A DNA stretch of 64,000 nt from Deltaproteobacteria bacterium (GTDB taxonomy: Bacteria; Desulfobacterota; Syntrophobacteria; BM002), in NCBI GenBank assembly GCA_019309045.1, contig JAFDGZ010000001.1:62001-126000 (forward strand), in the 5' to 3' direction. The translations under genes were made by a program, and so were the position numbers. This document shows, piece after piece, positions 9,027 to 16,870 of this stretch. Positions within the stretch are counted from its first letter, which is position 1. Every line of letters starts with the position of its first letter. The notes below the pieces were generated by a model. It was not told the DNA's origin, searched no databases, and saw only the letters and a program-made list of their open reading frames with translations.

Positions 9027-9236
9027 TAGCCGCACCGCACATGGGCGCGATGATTGGCTGCGACTCTAGAAGATAACATTGAAACTGTTCACGGCGTTTG
9101 ATGTAAGGTGTGTGCTGAAGCTCTTCGGCCAATGTTGTGATAGCGTGCTGCCCCGGGATTGCACGAACTTGCCATGTAGGCCGGGCCCCATGCTGCCGTG
9201 GGCCGCAACTCGAGCAGAGCTAAAGGCAAGATAAAA

Positions 9237-9275
9237 GTGGTGGGTGCGCGAGTGCAGAAGCCCGCGCCCCCAACC
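9237..9275 (-). terminator. probable terminator of the Hsp20 pair
   Basis: Read on the minus strand just after the hsp20 stop, a GC-rich imperfect stem forms: GGTTGGGGGCGCG pairs with CGCGCACCCACC across a loop of about 12 bases. It is followed by ACTTTTATCTT, a T-rich tail. This is a reasonable intrinsic terminator. Confidence 0.5.
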
Positions 9276-9677
9276 TCAGCCTGCCTTTACCTCGATCTTT
9301 CGCGGTCTTGCCTTTTCCACTTTTGGCAATACCAGCCGCAGGACACCGTCCTTCATGGTGGCAGAGATCTTGCTCTGATCAATGCGATCAGACAGGCTGA
9401 ATTCTCGATGGAATCTGCCGGTTTCGTATTCCTTAAGCAAGAATCTCTCATTGTCTGCGGTCTGATCTTCTACTTCGGCTGAAATGGTCAATTGTCCCTC
9501 AGTCAGGTCTATGCTGATACTATCGCTCGCTACCCCTGGCAAGTCAGCAAGCAAAGTGATCTCGTTTTCCGATTCGAAAATGTCAACTGCTGGCACGAAT
9601 ACAGGCCCTGGCTTGGTCTGCTCTGCTTCCGCCTGCACCTGCTGTTTTTCTCTCACCTGCAGTTCCTTGTCTGCCAT
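9276..9677 (-). CDS. Hsp20/alpha-crystallin small heat shock protein
   Basis: This encodes 133 residues. The alpha-crystallin domain runs from about residue 29 to 130: V-D-I-F-E-S-E-N-E-I-T at its start, an L-P-G-V turn, a GVLRLVLPK strand near the end, and the I-E-V-K tail. The ATG at 9677 follows GGGAGGTGA, so it is preferred over a GTG three codons upstream. It holds unfolding proteins during stress, usually as an oligomer. It lies 36 bp downstream of a second Hsp20 gene, probably on the same transcript. The short N-terminal arm is Gln/Glu-rich, unlike the aromatic arm of its neighbour. Confidence 0.93.
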   Translation of the reverse strand: MADKELQVREKQQVQAEAEQTKPGPVFVPAVDIFESENEITLLADLPGVASDSISIDLTEGQLTISAEVEDQTADNERFLLKEYETGRFHREFSLSDRIDQSKISATMKDGVLRLVLPKVEKARPRKIEVKAG

Positions 9678-9713
9678 ATTTGTCACCTCCCATCATCATT
9701 GTTGGCGCTTCTT

Positions 9714-10175
9714 TCAAGAGGACTTCACTTCGATCTGCCGCGGCTTTGCTTCAATTGCCTTGGGAAGTGTTACCGTCAAGACACCATTCTTGCACACAGC
9801 AGTTACCCTACTCGAGTCTATTTTCGAAGGCAGGGAGGTTATTCTCTGGAATCGTCCTGCTTCGCGCTCCCGCCTGTGGTAACATACGTCCTCGCCCTCC
9901 GCAGCTATCTTTCTCTCCCCCTTGATAATCAGATTGTTGTCCTGGGTAGTGATCTCGATATCCTCTGGAGACACCCCGGGCAGTTCTGCCCGCACATAAA
10001 GGTTCTCACTGTCTTCCGAAACATTGATGGCCGGAAACACACCGGCAGTAGAGACCCTCTGTGTCCCAGAGAAAGATTCGAACAATCTGCTGATCTCTCT
10101 CTGCAAACGCTCCATTTCGGCAAAAGGATCCTTTTGCCAGCCAAAAAGGCCTGGCCGCCATCTCACTACTGCCAT
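9714..10175 (-). CDS. Hsp20/alpha-crystallin small heat shock protein
   Basis: This encodes 153 residues, preceded by AAGGAGG. The N-terminal arm has the W-R-P and D-P-F-A-E-M-E-R-L-Q-R-E-I pattern common in class A bacterial Hsp20 proteins. The alpha-crystallin domain follows from about residue 45 (PAINVSEDSENLYVRAELPGV) to GVLTVTLPK and a final I-E-V-K. It is the first gene of a two-gene Hsp20 operon; the pair may form mixed oligomers. The upstream promoter and inverted repeat (10270-10313) suggest heat or stress control. Confidence 0.95.
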   Translation of the reverse strand: MAVVRWRPGLFGWQKDPFAEMERLQREISRLFESFSGTQRVSTAGVFPAINVSEDSENLYVRAELPGVSPEDIEITTQDNNLIIKGERKIAAEGEDVCYHRREREAGRFQRITSLPSKIDSSRVTAVCKNGVLTVTLPKAIEAKPRQIEVKSS

Positions 10176-10269
10176 ACTATCTACCTCCTTTCTGTCATGC
10201 TCTTCACAATATGCTGCCCTGGAGTTGAGTTTGATGTGCTGTTTGAACTCCCCTCCACCTCAGCCTTGA

Positions 10270-10298
10270 AATATCGAGCCGCATAAATTCAAGGTCAA
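10270..10298 (-). promoter_or_regulatory. promoter of the Hsp20 operon
   Basis: On the minus strand TTGACC (10298-10293) and GATATT (10275-10270) are separated by exactly 17 bases, a good sigma-70-type promoter. The same stretch can also be read as a heat-shock (sigma-32-like) promoter, CTTGACC then 14 bases then CTCGATAT. The expected start of transcription is near 10263, about 90 bases before the hsp20 ATG. Confidence 0.5.
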
Positions 10299-10313
10299 GC
10301 ACCTGGAATTTAT
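10283..10313. repeat. inverted repeat over the Hsp20 promoter
   Basis: ATAAATTCAAGG (10283-10294) and CCTGGAATTTAT (10302-10313) are inverted copies matching at 11 of 12 positions, around the 7-base spacer TCAAGCA. It covers the -35 element, where a repressor would act. It does not match the CIRCE (HrcA) consensus. Confidence 0.55.
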
Positions 10314-10945
10314 ATTAACTTTGTTTGATCCGGCCAAAAAGTAAGTCCCCTTCCCGGGCTTGTCAAGAGGAGCCAGGGCGAAGATAGTCCCTACGGTGCT
10401 ACAAGACATTCCCTAGCCGCCTTGCCTGGCACGACAAACCACAGGCAGCAACCAGAGGTCTGGAATGGTATCTCTGGTTTCGCATCCCTCTAGATTGCCG
10501 ACTGCAGTTGTGCCATATGGCATTGGCTTGGCGGTCCGGGTTGTTCTGCTGAGCCGGCGTCTGCGCCTATCTCAAATGGGAAGCGGACAGCAGCAGCAAT
10601 CCAGAGCCAACCATCTGCAGCGACCTTCTTGCAGCACAGCTCAATTAATAACGGCAAGGAATCGACCACCAGAATTCAGGCAGACTTACTGTTCATCTAC
10701 ACTGCGATGAAGAACCTGTCCGGCAGGCAGCCAACATGCCGCAAGCCAAGATATGGTCTTGCAAAACAATGGAAGCAAGAGAAGCAGAGGCAGCAACTGC
10801 CATAAAGGAGGTCAGCTGCCCGGGTAAGAGGGCTGTATGCCAGGGCGGTGTGATGATGATTTGGCGGTAGCCGCCAGCACGCCTCGAGTAAATCCATGAA
10901 ATACTCAGATAAGCCGCGGCTAGAATAACAAGCGTGCTTTCTTCT
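10314..10945. other. 632-bp region without a convincing gene
   Basis: Between the Hsp20 promoter and the PilZ gene I find only short open frames without ribosome binding sites or recognisable proteins. No tRNA, repeat or terminator was seen. An isolated AAAGGAGGT at 10804-10812 has no usable start codon behind it. Confidence 0.45.
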
Positions 10946-11428
10946 TCATGAAGACATTGAAGCTTGATGCTCTATTATAAGCATATCTTTTAAGTATTGT
11001 GAGACGTTGTCACGAATATATTGACGGTCTTCATCAGAAATCTGCAAAAATCTTACGCCGACAGCACGCCTTTCTTGTTGAGATTTGTGCGGATACAAAT
11101 GGCAATGCACCACCTGTGCAGTTATAATTAGAGGATCATGCGCCGGAGGATATATATCCATGCGGAATATTTCATAAGGAATAAATGAATAATTGCAGAA
11201 AAAGAGCGAACCATACGCACTTATATTCGCTGTTTCTCCTTTTATTAAACCATTCGTCTTCTGGGAATTCTGCGGCAGAAACGAAATCAAGCAAATCTGT
11301 TCTCGAGTGTTATTTACCTGAATAGGAAGGTTATTATTGTATAATTTTAAACAGTATCTCAATATACGAACTGGCCACTTTGCCTCCAGCCTGATTGCCA
11401 GTCTTCTCTTGTAAGACGCCTCTGTCAT
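10946..11428 (-). CDS. PilZ domain protein
   Basis: This encodes about 160 residues from the ATG at 11428; an upstream TTG at 11503 would add 25, and neither start has a strong ribosome binding site. The two c-di-GMP motifs of PilZ domains are present: R-L-A-I-R (RxxxR) near residue 9 and N-I-S-A-Y-G (NxSxxG) near residue 67. The C-terminus has the GVRFLQISDEDRQYI pattern seen at the end of many PilZ domains. It should be a cytoplasmic c-di-GMP receptor. The gene is visibly more AT-rich than its neighbours. Confidence 0.75.
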   Translation of the reverse strand: MTEASYKRRLAIRLEAKWPVRILRYCLKLYNNNLPIQVNNTREQICLISFLPQNSQKTNGLIKGETANISAYGSLFFCNYSFIPYEIFRMDIYPPAHDPLIITAQVVHCHLYPHKSQQERRAVGVRFLQISDEDRQYIRDNVSQYLKDMLIIEHQASMSS

Positions 11429-11671
11429 TTTTCCCGACCAGTGTTGTTCAACTGCCAACCGCTCAGCCTTCGTCCAGCAGTCATGTAAAACTTCTGCAGC
11501 CAATCGCTGCCAGCCCCACCTTCTTTCTCGTCAATTTACCCGGGCAGCCTCCAGGAAGCCTTTCTGTTGAGCTGGGCCTCCTGTCCCGGCTAACTTACAG
11601 GAAGAACTTCATGAATGCAAGAAAATCGTGCACCCTCTGTTGCCAAGGGAGATCAACCAGGGCGCTGCAAA

Positions 11672-12253
11672 TCAAGGAGCTCGCCACAGTACCTGGCCGC
11701 TCTTGTCCAGCAAAATAAGAGCAGGCAAGGCCTTTTGTTCTATGAAGCCGGTTCGCCGTATCCTGGTAAGATCGGTATTGCCGAGTATTGCACGCTCTCT
11801 GCCGCTGCCATCGTAGATTGTCATTGCTGCTTCACCTGCATGGTCCACCAACAGGGCAATGCGGTTTCTACCCCGGTTGTCTCGCAACGACAGATAGGGC
11901 TCGCCATTTGTTTTTATGGCCATGGTAGCTCGATGCTTGCCTTGACCGTCCATCAGGGACAACACGGGAGTTTCTTGCTGCCCGGTCAGGGTAAACAGAG
12001 CATGTGGTCGACCCGAGCTATCATAAAGAACGAGGCCCGGCCCTTCAGCAGACATGGCCAGAGTAGCTCTAACCACGCCCTGCTTGTCCACCAGACGAAA
12101 CTCCTGAGAAACCAGCACATGGTGGGCCTCTGCAGGTTGCTCGGCGAACAGGAGGGCGTGCTCGTCAAAGAGGTTGGTCAACAACCCTCCGCCTACCCCG
12201 GCAATTATGGCCAGCAAGACAAGCATTGCTATTCTTCCATTTTCTTTTGCCAT
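11672..12253 (-). CDS. membrane-anchored protein with six short beta-type repeats
   Basis: This encodes 193 residues. A single hydrophobic segment (about residues 8-28) with no clear cleavage site anchors it in the membrane; the rest is probably periplasmic. After it come about six imperfect repeats of 16-35 residues with the pattern L-x-L-x-D-x-x-G-x-x-R-A-x-L, for example FRLVDKQGVVRATL, LSLMDGQGKHRATM and LSLRDNRGRNRIAL. The alternation suggests paired beta strands, as in a solenoid or propeller. I recall similar repeats in uncharacterised bacterial proteins but no function. It lies 37 bp after the hydrolase gene and may share its transcript. Confidence 0.65.
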   Translation of the reverse strand: MAKENGRIAMLVLLAIIAGVGGGLLTNLFDEHALLFAEQPAEAHHVLVSQEFRLVDKQGVVRATLAMSAEGPGLVLYDSSGRPHALFTLTGQQETPVLSLMDGQGKHRATMAIKTNGEPYLSLRDNRGRNRIALLVDHAGEAAMTIYDGSGRERAILGNTDLTRIRRTGFIEQKALPALILLDKSGQVLWRAP

Positions 12254-12290
12254 CTTCCTCTTCCCTTTCCTAGGCTGGATAGTCCATGAA

Positions 12291-12983
12291 TTAACAGCTG
12301 CCCTCTCTGGATCCTCCGAGCCAGTGCAGGGTCTTCAGCATGATTCGCTCGTGCACCGCCTGCTGGCTGACACCGGCGGCTTTGGGCAGCCGAAAAGAGT
12401 GGTCCCCACCCTCTATGATCTCCAGCACCCAGGGAGCCGACAACCGCTCCAAGACTTGCTGCAACAGCGGCAAATCGCATAGAGAGTCCCGACTGCCGGC
12501 AAAGAAGAGCATGGGGATAGTGATATGCTCGAGGTGGGCTGCCCTGAGTTTTTCTTTCCGTCCAGGCGGATGGAGTGGATAACCGTAAAAGATCAGCCTG
12601 GCCACTGGCAGGAGACCTTCGGCAACCATCTGGGCTGCCACTCTGCCACCCATGGATTTACCTGCAGCTATGATAGTTCGCGGAGCATGGCGGTGATCAC
12701 GCAAGAAATGGTAGACCTGCTGCCAGGTAGCTGCCAGAACCTCTTGTCTGTCCGGAGACTTGCGCCCCTGTTCGCGATAGGGAAAGTTGAATCTGAGCGA
12801 AAGATAGCCGGCCTGGGCCAGTCCCTGGGCCAGAGTGACCAGCAGAGGATGGTTCATATCGTTGCCAGCCCCATGGGCCAGGATAACGCCTGTTCCAGTT
12901 TTTTCCCCAGAAGTTCGGGGCAAAGAGAGGATCCCTGAGACCTGCCTGTGTTTTCCTATGGGAATATACACTCTGTCATTCAT
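12291..12983 (-). CDS. alpha/beta hydrolase (dienelactone hydrolase-like)
   Basis: This encodes 230 residues. The oxyanion segment is LAHGAGNDMNHP near residue 35; the nucleophile elbow is G-K-S-M-G-G near residue 110; the acid is probably the Asp in SRDSLCD near 168, and the His is in GGDHSF near 198. This arrangement matches the KANL3/Tex30-like branch of alpha/beta hydrolases, whose substrates are mostly unknown. It has no signal peptide, so it is cytoplasmic. It is the first of two closely spaced minus-strand genes. Confidence 0.85.
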   Translation of the reverse strand: MNDRVYIPIGKHRQVSGILSLPRTSGEKTGTGVILAHGAGNDMNHPLLVTLAQGLAQAGYLSLRFNFPYREQGRKSPDRQEVLAATWQQVYHFLRDHRHAPRTIIAAGKSMGGRVAAQMVAEGLLPVARLIFYGYPLHPPGRKEKLRAAHLEHITIPMLFFAGSRDSLCDLPLLQQVLERLSAPWVLEIIEGGDHSFRLPKAAGVSQQAVHERIMLKTLHWLGGSREGSC

Positions 12984-13229
12984 GTGCAGTTGCCCCTCAA
13001 ACTTTTTCTGCTGTGATTTTTTAGCTTATGCTTATGAGCTAAATGCTGTCAAGATCACCTTTGATAAAGGCTCTCTTTTGTTGCCGTTCACAGCCCCGCA
13101 GGAGCACAGTGGCAGCGTCCAGCGCCCCGCCCTTTGACTTATTGCTCGCACATCAGGTAATATATGAAATTCTTTTGACTTGCTCTGATCTCCCAGCTCA
13201 GAGATCTATGGATCAGCGGATGGTGCCCG

Positions 13230-14294
13230 GTGGAAAAGAAGCAGTTCATAGATGAACTCAGCCAGAATGACGCTGTGACAAGCCCTTTCCTGGTAAAGGA
13301 AAAGAGACTTGCTACAACTCGCAGCGGCAAGCCATACCTCAGCCTTCGCCTCGGAGACAGAAGCGGCGAGATTGAGGGCCGCATCTGGGAGCAGGCAACA
13401 GAGCTCGACTCCGCCTTCGATGTCAATGATGTGGTGTTGGTGCAGGGCAGGGTGGAGCGCTATCGCGAGCAACTGCAACTCAAGGTAACGGCAATCGAGC
13501 GTCTCGATCCGGAGGACATCGAGGCAGATCTGTTTCTGCCCACCAGTCCAGTAGACTCAGAGGAACTCTGGCAACAACTCAAAGCAATTGCAGCGCAGGT
13601 AAGGAATCGGCACCTGCAGCGGCTGCTGCAGCATTTTCTCACCGCCCCGGATTTTGCTCGGCAAATGAAAAAGGCACCTGCTGCCAAGTCCATGCATCAC
13701 GCTTATGCCGGTGGCCTCCTGGAACACACGGTGTCAGTGACCAAACTCCTCGAGAGTTTTTGTGAACACTATCCTTTTTTGGACAGAGATCTGCTCATCA
13801 CGGCAGGGATACTGCATGACATAGGAAAGTTGGAGGAACTCTCAGGCAATCTGGCCATAGACTATACTGATGCCGGCAGGCTGCTCGGCCATCTGGTGCT
13901 GGGCGCCCAACGTGTGGCTCAGGAAATTGACAAGATCGCCAATTTCCCAACGGATCTTGCCCTCAGCCTTCAACATCTTATTGTCAGCCACCACGGCGAA
14001 TACGAATTCGGCTCCCCCAAGCGCCCCAAAATCATCGAGGCCTTTGCCCTCCATTATGCCGACGATCTGGACGCCAGGATGAACAACATCAGCAGCGTCC
14101 TTGCTGCAACTACCTCCCGCTGGACCACTTTTCAACGGCAGTACGGCCGTTTTCTATTCAAGGGCGGCAACAGTAGCCAAGCCGCCGCCCTGGAGACCTC
14201 CAGGTCTGCCCTAGAAGTGAGGCCCCGGGAAAAGTCTGCAAACTACAGCCTGTTGGAGCGGTTGTCCTCGATCAGCGAAGGAAAGGAGCCTTGA
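13230..14294 (+). CDS. yhaM: YhaM-type 3'-5' exoribonuclease (OB fold + HD domain)
   Basis: This encodes 354 residues with a GTG start. Residues about 15-95 form an OB-fold nucleic-acid-binding domain (KPYLSLRLGDRSGEIEGRIW). An HD metal-dependent phosphohydrolase domain follows: GGLLEHTVS near 165, ILHDIGKLEEL near 192 and HLIVSHHGEYEFG near 250. This is the layout of YhaM, a 3'-5' exoribonuclease best known from Firmicutes. It heads the yhaM-tmk-holB-ricT-metG run, and its stop overlaps the next start, which points to translational coupling. The ribosome binding site is weak. Confidence 0.87.
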   Translation: MEKKQFIDELSQNDAVTSPFLVKEKRLATTRSGKPYLSLRLGDRSGEIEGRIWEQATELDSAFDVNDVVLVQGRVERYREQLQLKVTAIERLDPEDIEADLFLPTSPVDSEELWQQLKAIAAQVRNRHLQRLLQHFLTAPDFARQMKKAPAAKSMHHAYAGGLLEHTVSVTKLLESFCEHYPFLDRDLLITAGILHDIGKLEELSGNLAIDYTDAGRLLGHLVLGAQRVAQEIDKIANFPTDLALSLQHLIVSHHGEYEFGSPKRPKIIEAFALHYADDLDARMNNISSVLAATTSRWTTFQRQYGRFLFKGGNSSQAAALETSRSALEVRPREKSANYSLLERLSSISEGKEP

Positions 14295-14932
14295 CCGCTG
14301 TGTTCATAAGCTTCGAGGGAATTGAGGGATCGGGCAAGAGCACGCAGGTGCACAAATTGGCGCAGCTATTCAGCCGCCGACAGATCCCTCACGTGGTAAC
14401 CAGGGAGCCAGGTGGCACTAGACTTGGCCAACTGGTCCGCCGCATTCTTCTCGATTCGCAGCACCGAGAAATGGAAAGCCTCACAGAACTGTTGCTCTAT
14501 GCGGCGGACAGAGCCCAGCACGTGGCCCAGGTCATTCGTCCTGCCCTGGCAGCGGGAAAATGGATCATCTGCGACCGCTTTGCCGACGCCACCATCGCTT
14601 ATCAGGGCTTTGGCCGAGGGCAAAACATGGATCTCATCCATGAGTTGAACAGGATGGCTACCCAGGGAGTATGGCCAGAGCTGACCCTGCTGCTCGACTG
14701 CCCGGTGGAAGTTGGCCTGCACAGAGCTCGACAACGTATCGACAGATTGGCCCCGGCGGATCGGCAGGACCGCTTCGAACAGCAGTCGCAGTCATTTCAT
14801 CAGAAGGTCAGGAATGGCTATCTGCAACTGGCAGCCGCAGAGCCAGAGCGCTTCATGGTTCTGGATGCCACCAAGGACCCGGACCTGCTGCACGAGGAAA
14901 TTGTCGCACTCCTGGCACCTCATGTGAGCTGA
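14291..14932 (+). CDS. tmk: thymidylate kinase
   Basis: This encodes up to 213 residues. The P-loop is F-E-G-I-E-G-S-G-K-S-T near the N-terminus, followed by the TREPGGT motif near 38, the D-R-F-A-D-A-T-I-A-Y-Q-G motif near 95 and a LID with R-I-D-R-L near 150. It phosphorylates dTMP to dTDP. The TTG at 14291 overlaps the yhaM stop by four bases but lies only two bases after GGAG; the GTG at 14300 is an alternative start. It precedes holB as in many bacteria. Confidence 0.95.
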   Translation: MTAVFISFEGIEGSGKSTQVHKLAQLFSRRQIPHVVTREPGGTRLGQLVRRILLDSQHREMESLTELLLYAADRAQHVAQVIRPALAAGKWIICDRFADATIAYQGFGRGQNMDLIHELNRMATQGVWPELTLLLDCPVEVGLHRARQRIDRLAPADRQDRFEQQSQSFHQKVRNGYLQLAAAEPERFMVLDATKDPDLLHEEIVALLAPHVS

Positions 14933-14945
14933 GGGAGGAGACGGA

Positions 14946-15980
14946 ATGAGTTTTGCCGATATCTTTGGCCAGCAGCGTGTTATTCGCTTGTTGCAGAGAG
15001 GCTTGCGCAACAATCGTCTACCCCACTCCATGCTGTTCACGGGTCAGCAAGGTGTGGGCAAGCGGTTGACTGCTGTCACACTTGCCAAGGTCCTTACCTG
15101 TCAGGGCGGCAACAGACTGGATTGCTGCGAGCAGTGCAGCTCTTGCGCCAAGGTCAACAACAACAATCATCCGGACGTGCTCACCCTGAATGGCCAAAAG
15201 GATATCATCAAGATAGGCCAGATTCGCAACATGCAGCAACATCTCCGTTTCCGGCCGCTCGAGGGCGACTGGCGTATTGTTATCCTGGATCATGCCGAGC
15301 AGATGACCATGGAAGCAGCAAATGCGCTCCTCAAATCGCTAGAAGAGCCTCCTGCTGGCAATCTCTTCATCCTCACCGCTCCTGATGTTACTGCTCTGTT
15401 CCCCACTATTGTCTCGCGCTGCCTGCATCTCCGCTTTCAGCCACTGAGCCAGACTGTCATCTCACGGTATCTACAAGAGTCCCATGGAGTAAAGGTAGAA
15501 CAGGCGGACGAGGTCGCCTCGCTTGCAGGGGGAAGCCTGTCACGAGCCCTCAATCTTGTGAATGAAGAGCTCAGCAAGCACCGCCGCTGGCTCTCGGCTG
15601 CCATAGACAATCTTCACGGTCTCAGCTACACGGAGGTGTTGACAGTTGCAGAGAAATGGAGCAAGAGCACACCGGGTCTGCGCCAGGACCTCGACTGGCT
15701 GCAAGTGCGCTTGCGTGATCTTGTGGTCAGCCGTCTGCTCCAGGCTGACAGCTGCCAACGAGTGACGCAGCCGGAGTCGTTGCCCACCTGGTTGCTGATG
15801 CAATTTTTTGATATGGTCACAGCACTGCAGCAGGGACTGCAGTACAACTTGAACAAACGGCTCGCCCTCGAAGCCCTGCTCCTGTCTGTGCAGAGTTTGC
15901 TGAAAAAGGAAGACAGCCAAGTCAGCTTTTCAGCAAAAGGCTTCGACCTCGCGGCCTCCAGTAGGATATTGCGTGGATAA
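14946..15980 (+). CDS. holB: DNA polymerase III subunit delta'
   Basis: This encodes 344 residues, preceded by GGGAGGAG. It is an AAA+ clamp-loader subunit: FGQQRVIRLLQRGLRNNRLPHSMLF at its start, a P-loop-like G-Q-Q-G-V-G-K-R, a four-cysteine zinc cluster (CCEQCSSC near residues 59-66), then LEEPPAGNLFILTA and the T-I-V-S-R-C segment. In the clamp loader it is the rigid stator. It follows tmk by 13 bases and its stop overlaps ricT. Confidence 0.93.
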   Translation: MSFADIFGQQRVIRLLQRGLRNNRLPHSMLFTGQQGVGKRLTAVTLAKVLTCQGGNRLDCCEQCSSCAKVNNNNHPDVLTLNGQKDIIKIGQIRNMQQHLRFRPLEGDWRIVILDHAEQMTMEAANALLKSLEEPPAGNLFILTAPDVTALFPTIVSRCLHLRFQPLSQTVISRYLQESHGVKVEQADEVASLAGGSLSRALNLVNEELSKHRRWLSAAIDNLHGLSYTEVLTVAEKWSKSTPGLRQDLDWLQVRLRDLVVSRLLQADSCQRVTQPESLPTWLLMQFFDMVTALQQGLQYNLNKRLALEALLLSVQSLLKKEDSQVSFSAKGFDLAASSRILRG

Positions 15981-16800
15981 AATGGATAAGATCGTCGGTA
16001 TTCGCTTTCGAAGAGGGGGCAAGGTCTATTACTTCGATCCAGGCCACTTTGTCCTCAAAGAAGGCGACGAGGTCATAGTCAAGACCGAAAAGGGATTGGG
16101 ATTCGGCTTCGTGGCCACGCCAGTGCGCCAAAGGCAGCCCAATTATCCTGCCAAGGAACTGAAAGAGGTCTTCCGCCTGGCCAACAATGCCGACCGCCGC
16201 CAGTACAAGGCAAATATTGCTCGGGAAAAGGATGCCTTTGCCTTCTGTCAGCAGAGGATTGCCAAACGTGGACTGCCCATGAGACTGGTGGATGTGGAGA
16301 GCTTCTTTGACGGTTCAAAAATAATATTTTACTTTTGTGCAGACGGCCGTGTTGATTTCAGAGAGCTCGTCAAAGATCTGGTCAAGAAACTCAGAACAAG
16401 AGTGGAGCTTCGTCAGATAGGTGTCCGCAACAAGGCCAAAATGATTGGCGGTCTGGGTCCTTGTGGCCGGGAATTATGCTGCACCACTTTTTTGAGAGAG
16501 TTCCATTCGGTCTCGGTGAAAATGGCAAAAGAGCAAAATCTCTCCCTGAACCCCACAAAAATTTCCGGGGTCTGTGGCCGACTCATGTGTTGTCTCAAAT
16601 ACGAGTATGCCGACTACCAGCGGCTGAAAAAGGGCCTGCCCAAAGTGGGAAAACGGGTGCACTCATCAGAAGGATCCGGCAAGATTATCAGGCAAAATGT
16701 CATGGAGCAGCGACTGATAGTGCAGTTGGATGAAGGAGGAGAGGTAGAGCTGGCAGCTGCCGACATCAGCATGGATGACAACAGTGAGAGAAAGAAATGA
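15973..16800 (+). CDS. ricT: PSP1 domain protein, RicT (YaaT) family
   Basis: This encodes 275 residues. It has the PSP1 domain (about residues 65-150) and the Cys-rich C-terminal motifs of RicT/YaaT: GGLGPCGRELCCTTFL and SGVCGRLMCCLKYEY. In Bacillus, RicT joins RicA and RicF in an iron-sulfur complex that affects RNase Y-dependent RNA processing; a role in this organism is inferred only. The GTG at 15973 overlaps the holB stop by eight bases and follows AGGA; the ATG at 15982 is an alternative. It sits between holB and metG, a common position. Confidence 0.92.
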   Translation: MDKMDKIVGIRFRRGGKVYYFDPGHFVLKEGDEVIVKTEKGLGFGFVATPVRQRQPNYPAKELKEVFRLANNADRRQYKANIAREKDAFAFCQQRIAKRGLPMRLVDVESFFDGSKIIFYFCADGRVDFRELVKDLVKKLRTRVELRQIGVRNKAKMIGGLGPCGRELCCTTFLREFHSVSVKMAKEQNLSLNPTKISGVCGRLMCCLKYEYADYQRLKKGLPKVGKRVHSSEGSGKIIRQNVMEQRLIVQLDEGGEVELAAADISMDDNSERKK

Positions 16801-16870
16801 CAGCAGCAAAGACCGGTAGGCCGTCACAAAGTAAAATACCGGCCTAGACTGCACAGAGCATGGAGGTCTG

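Noticed and set aside
10513-10530. TGGCAT-TGGCT-TGGC on the plus strand
   Set aside because: Spacing fits sigma-54, but the -12 element is poor and no plus-strand gene follows.
14411-14425. TGGCAC-TAGAC-TTGG sigma-54-like sequence
   Set aside because: It lies inside tmk, and the -12 GC is not at the right spacing.
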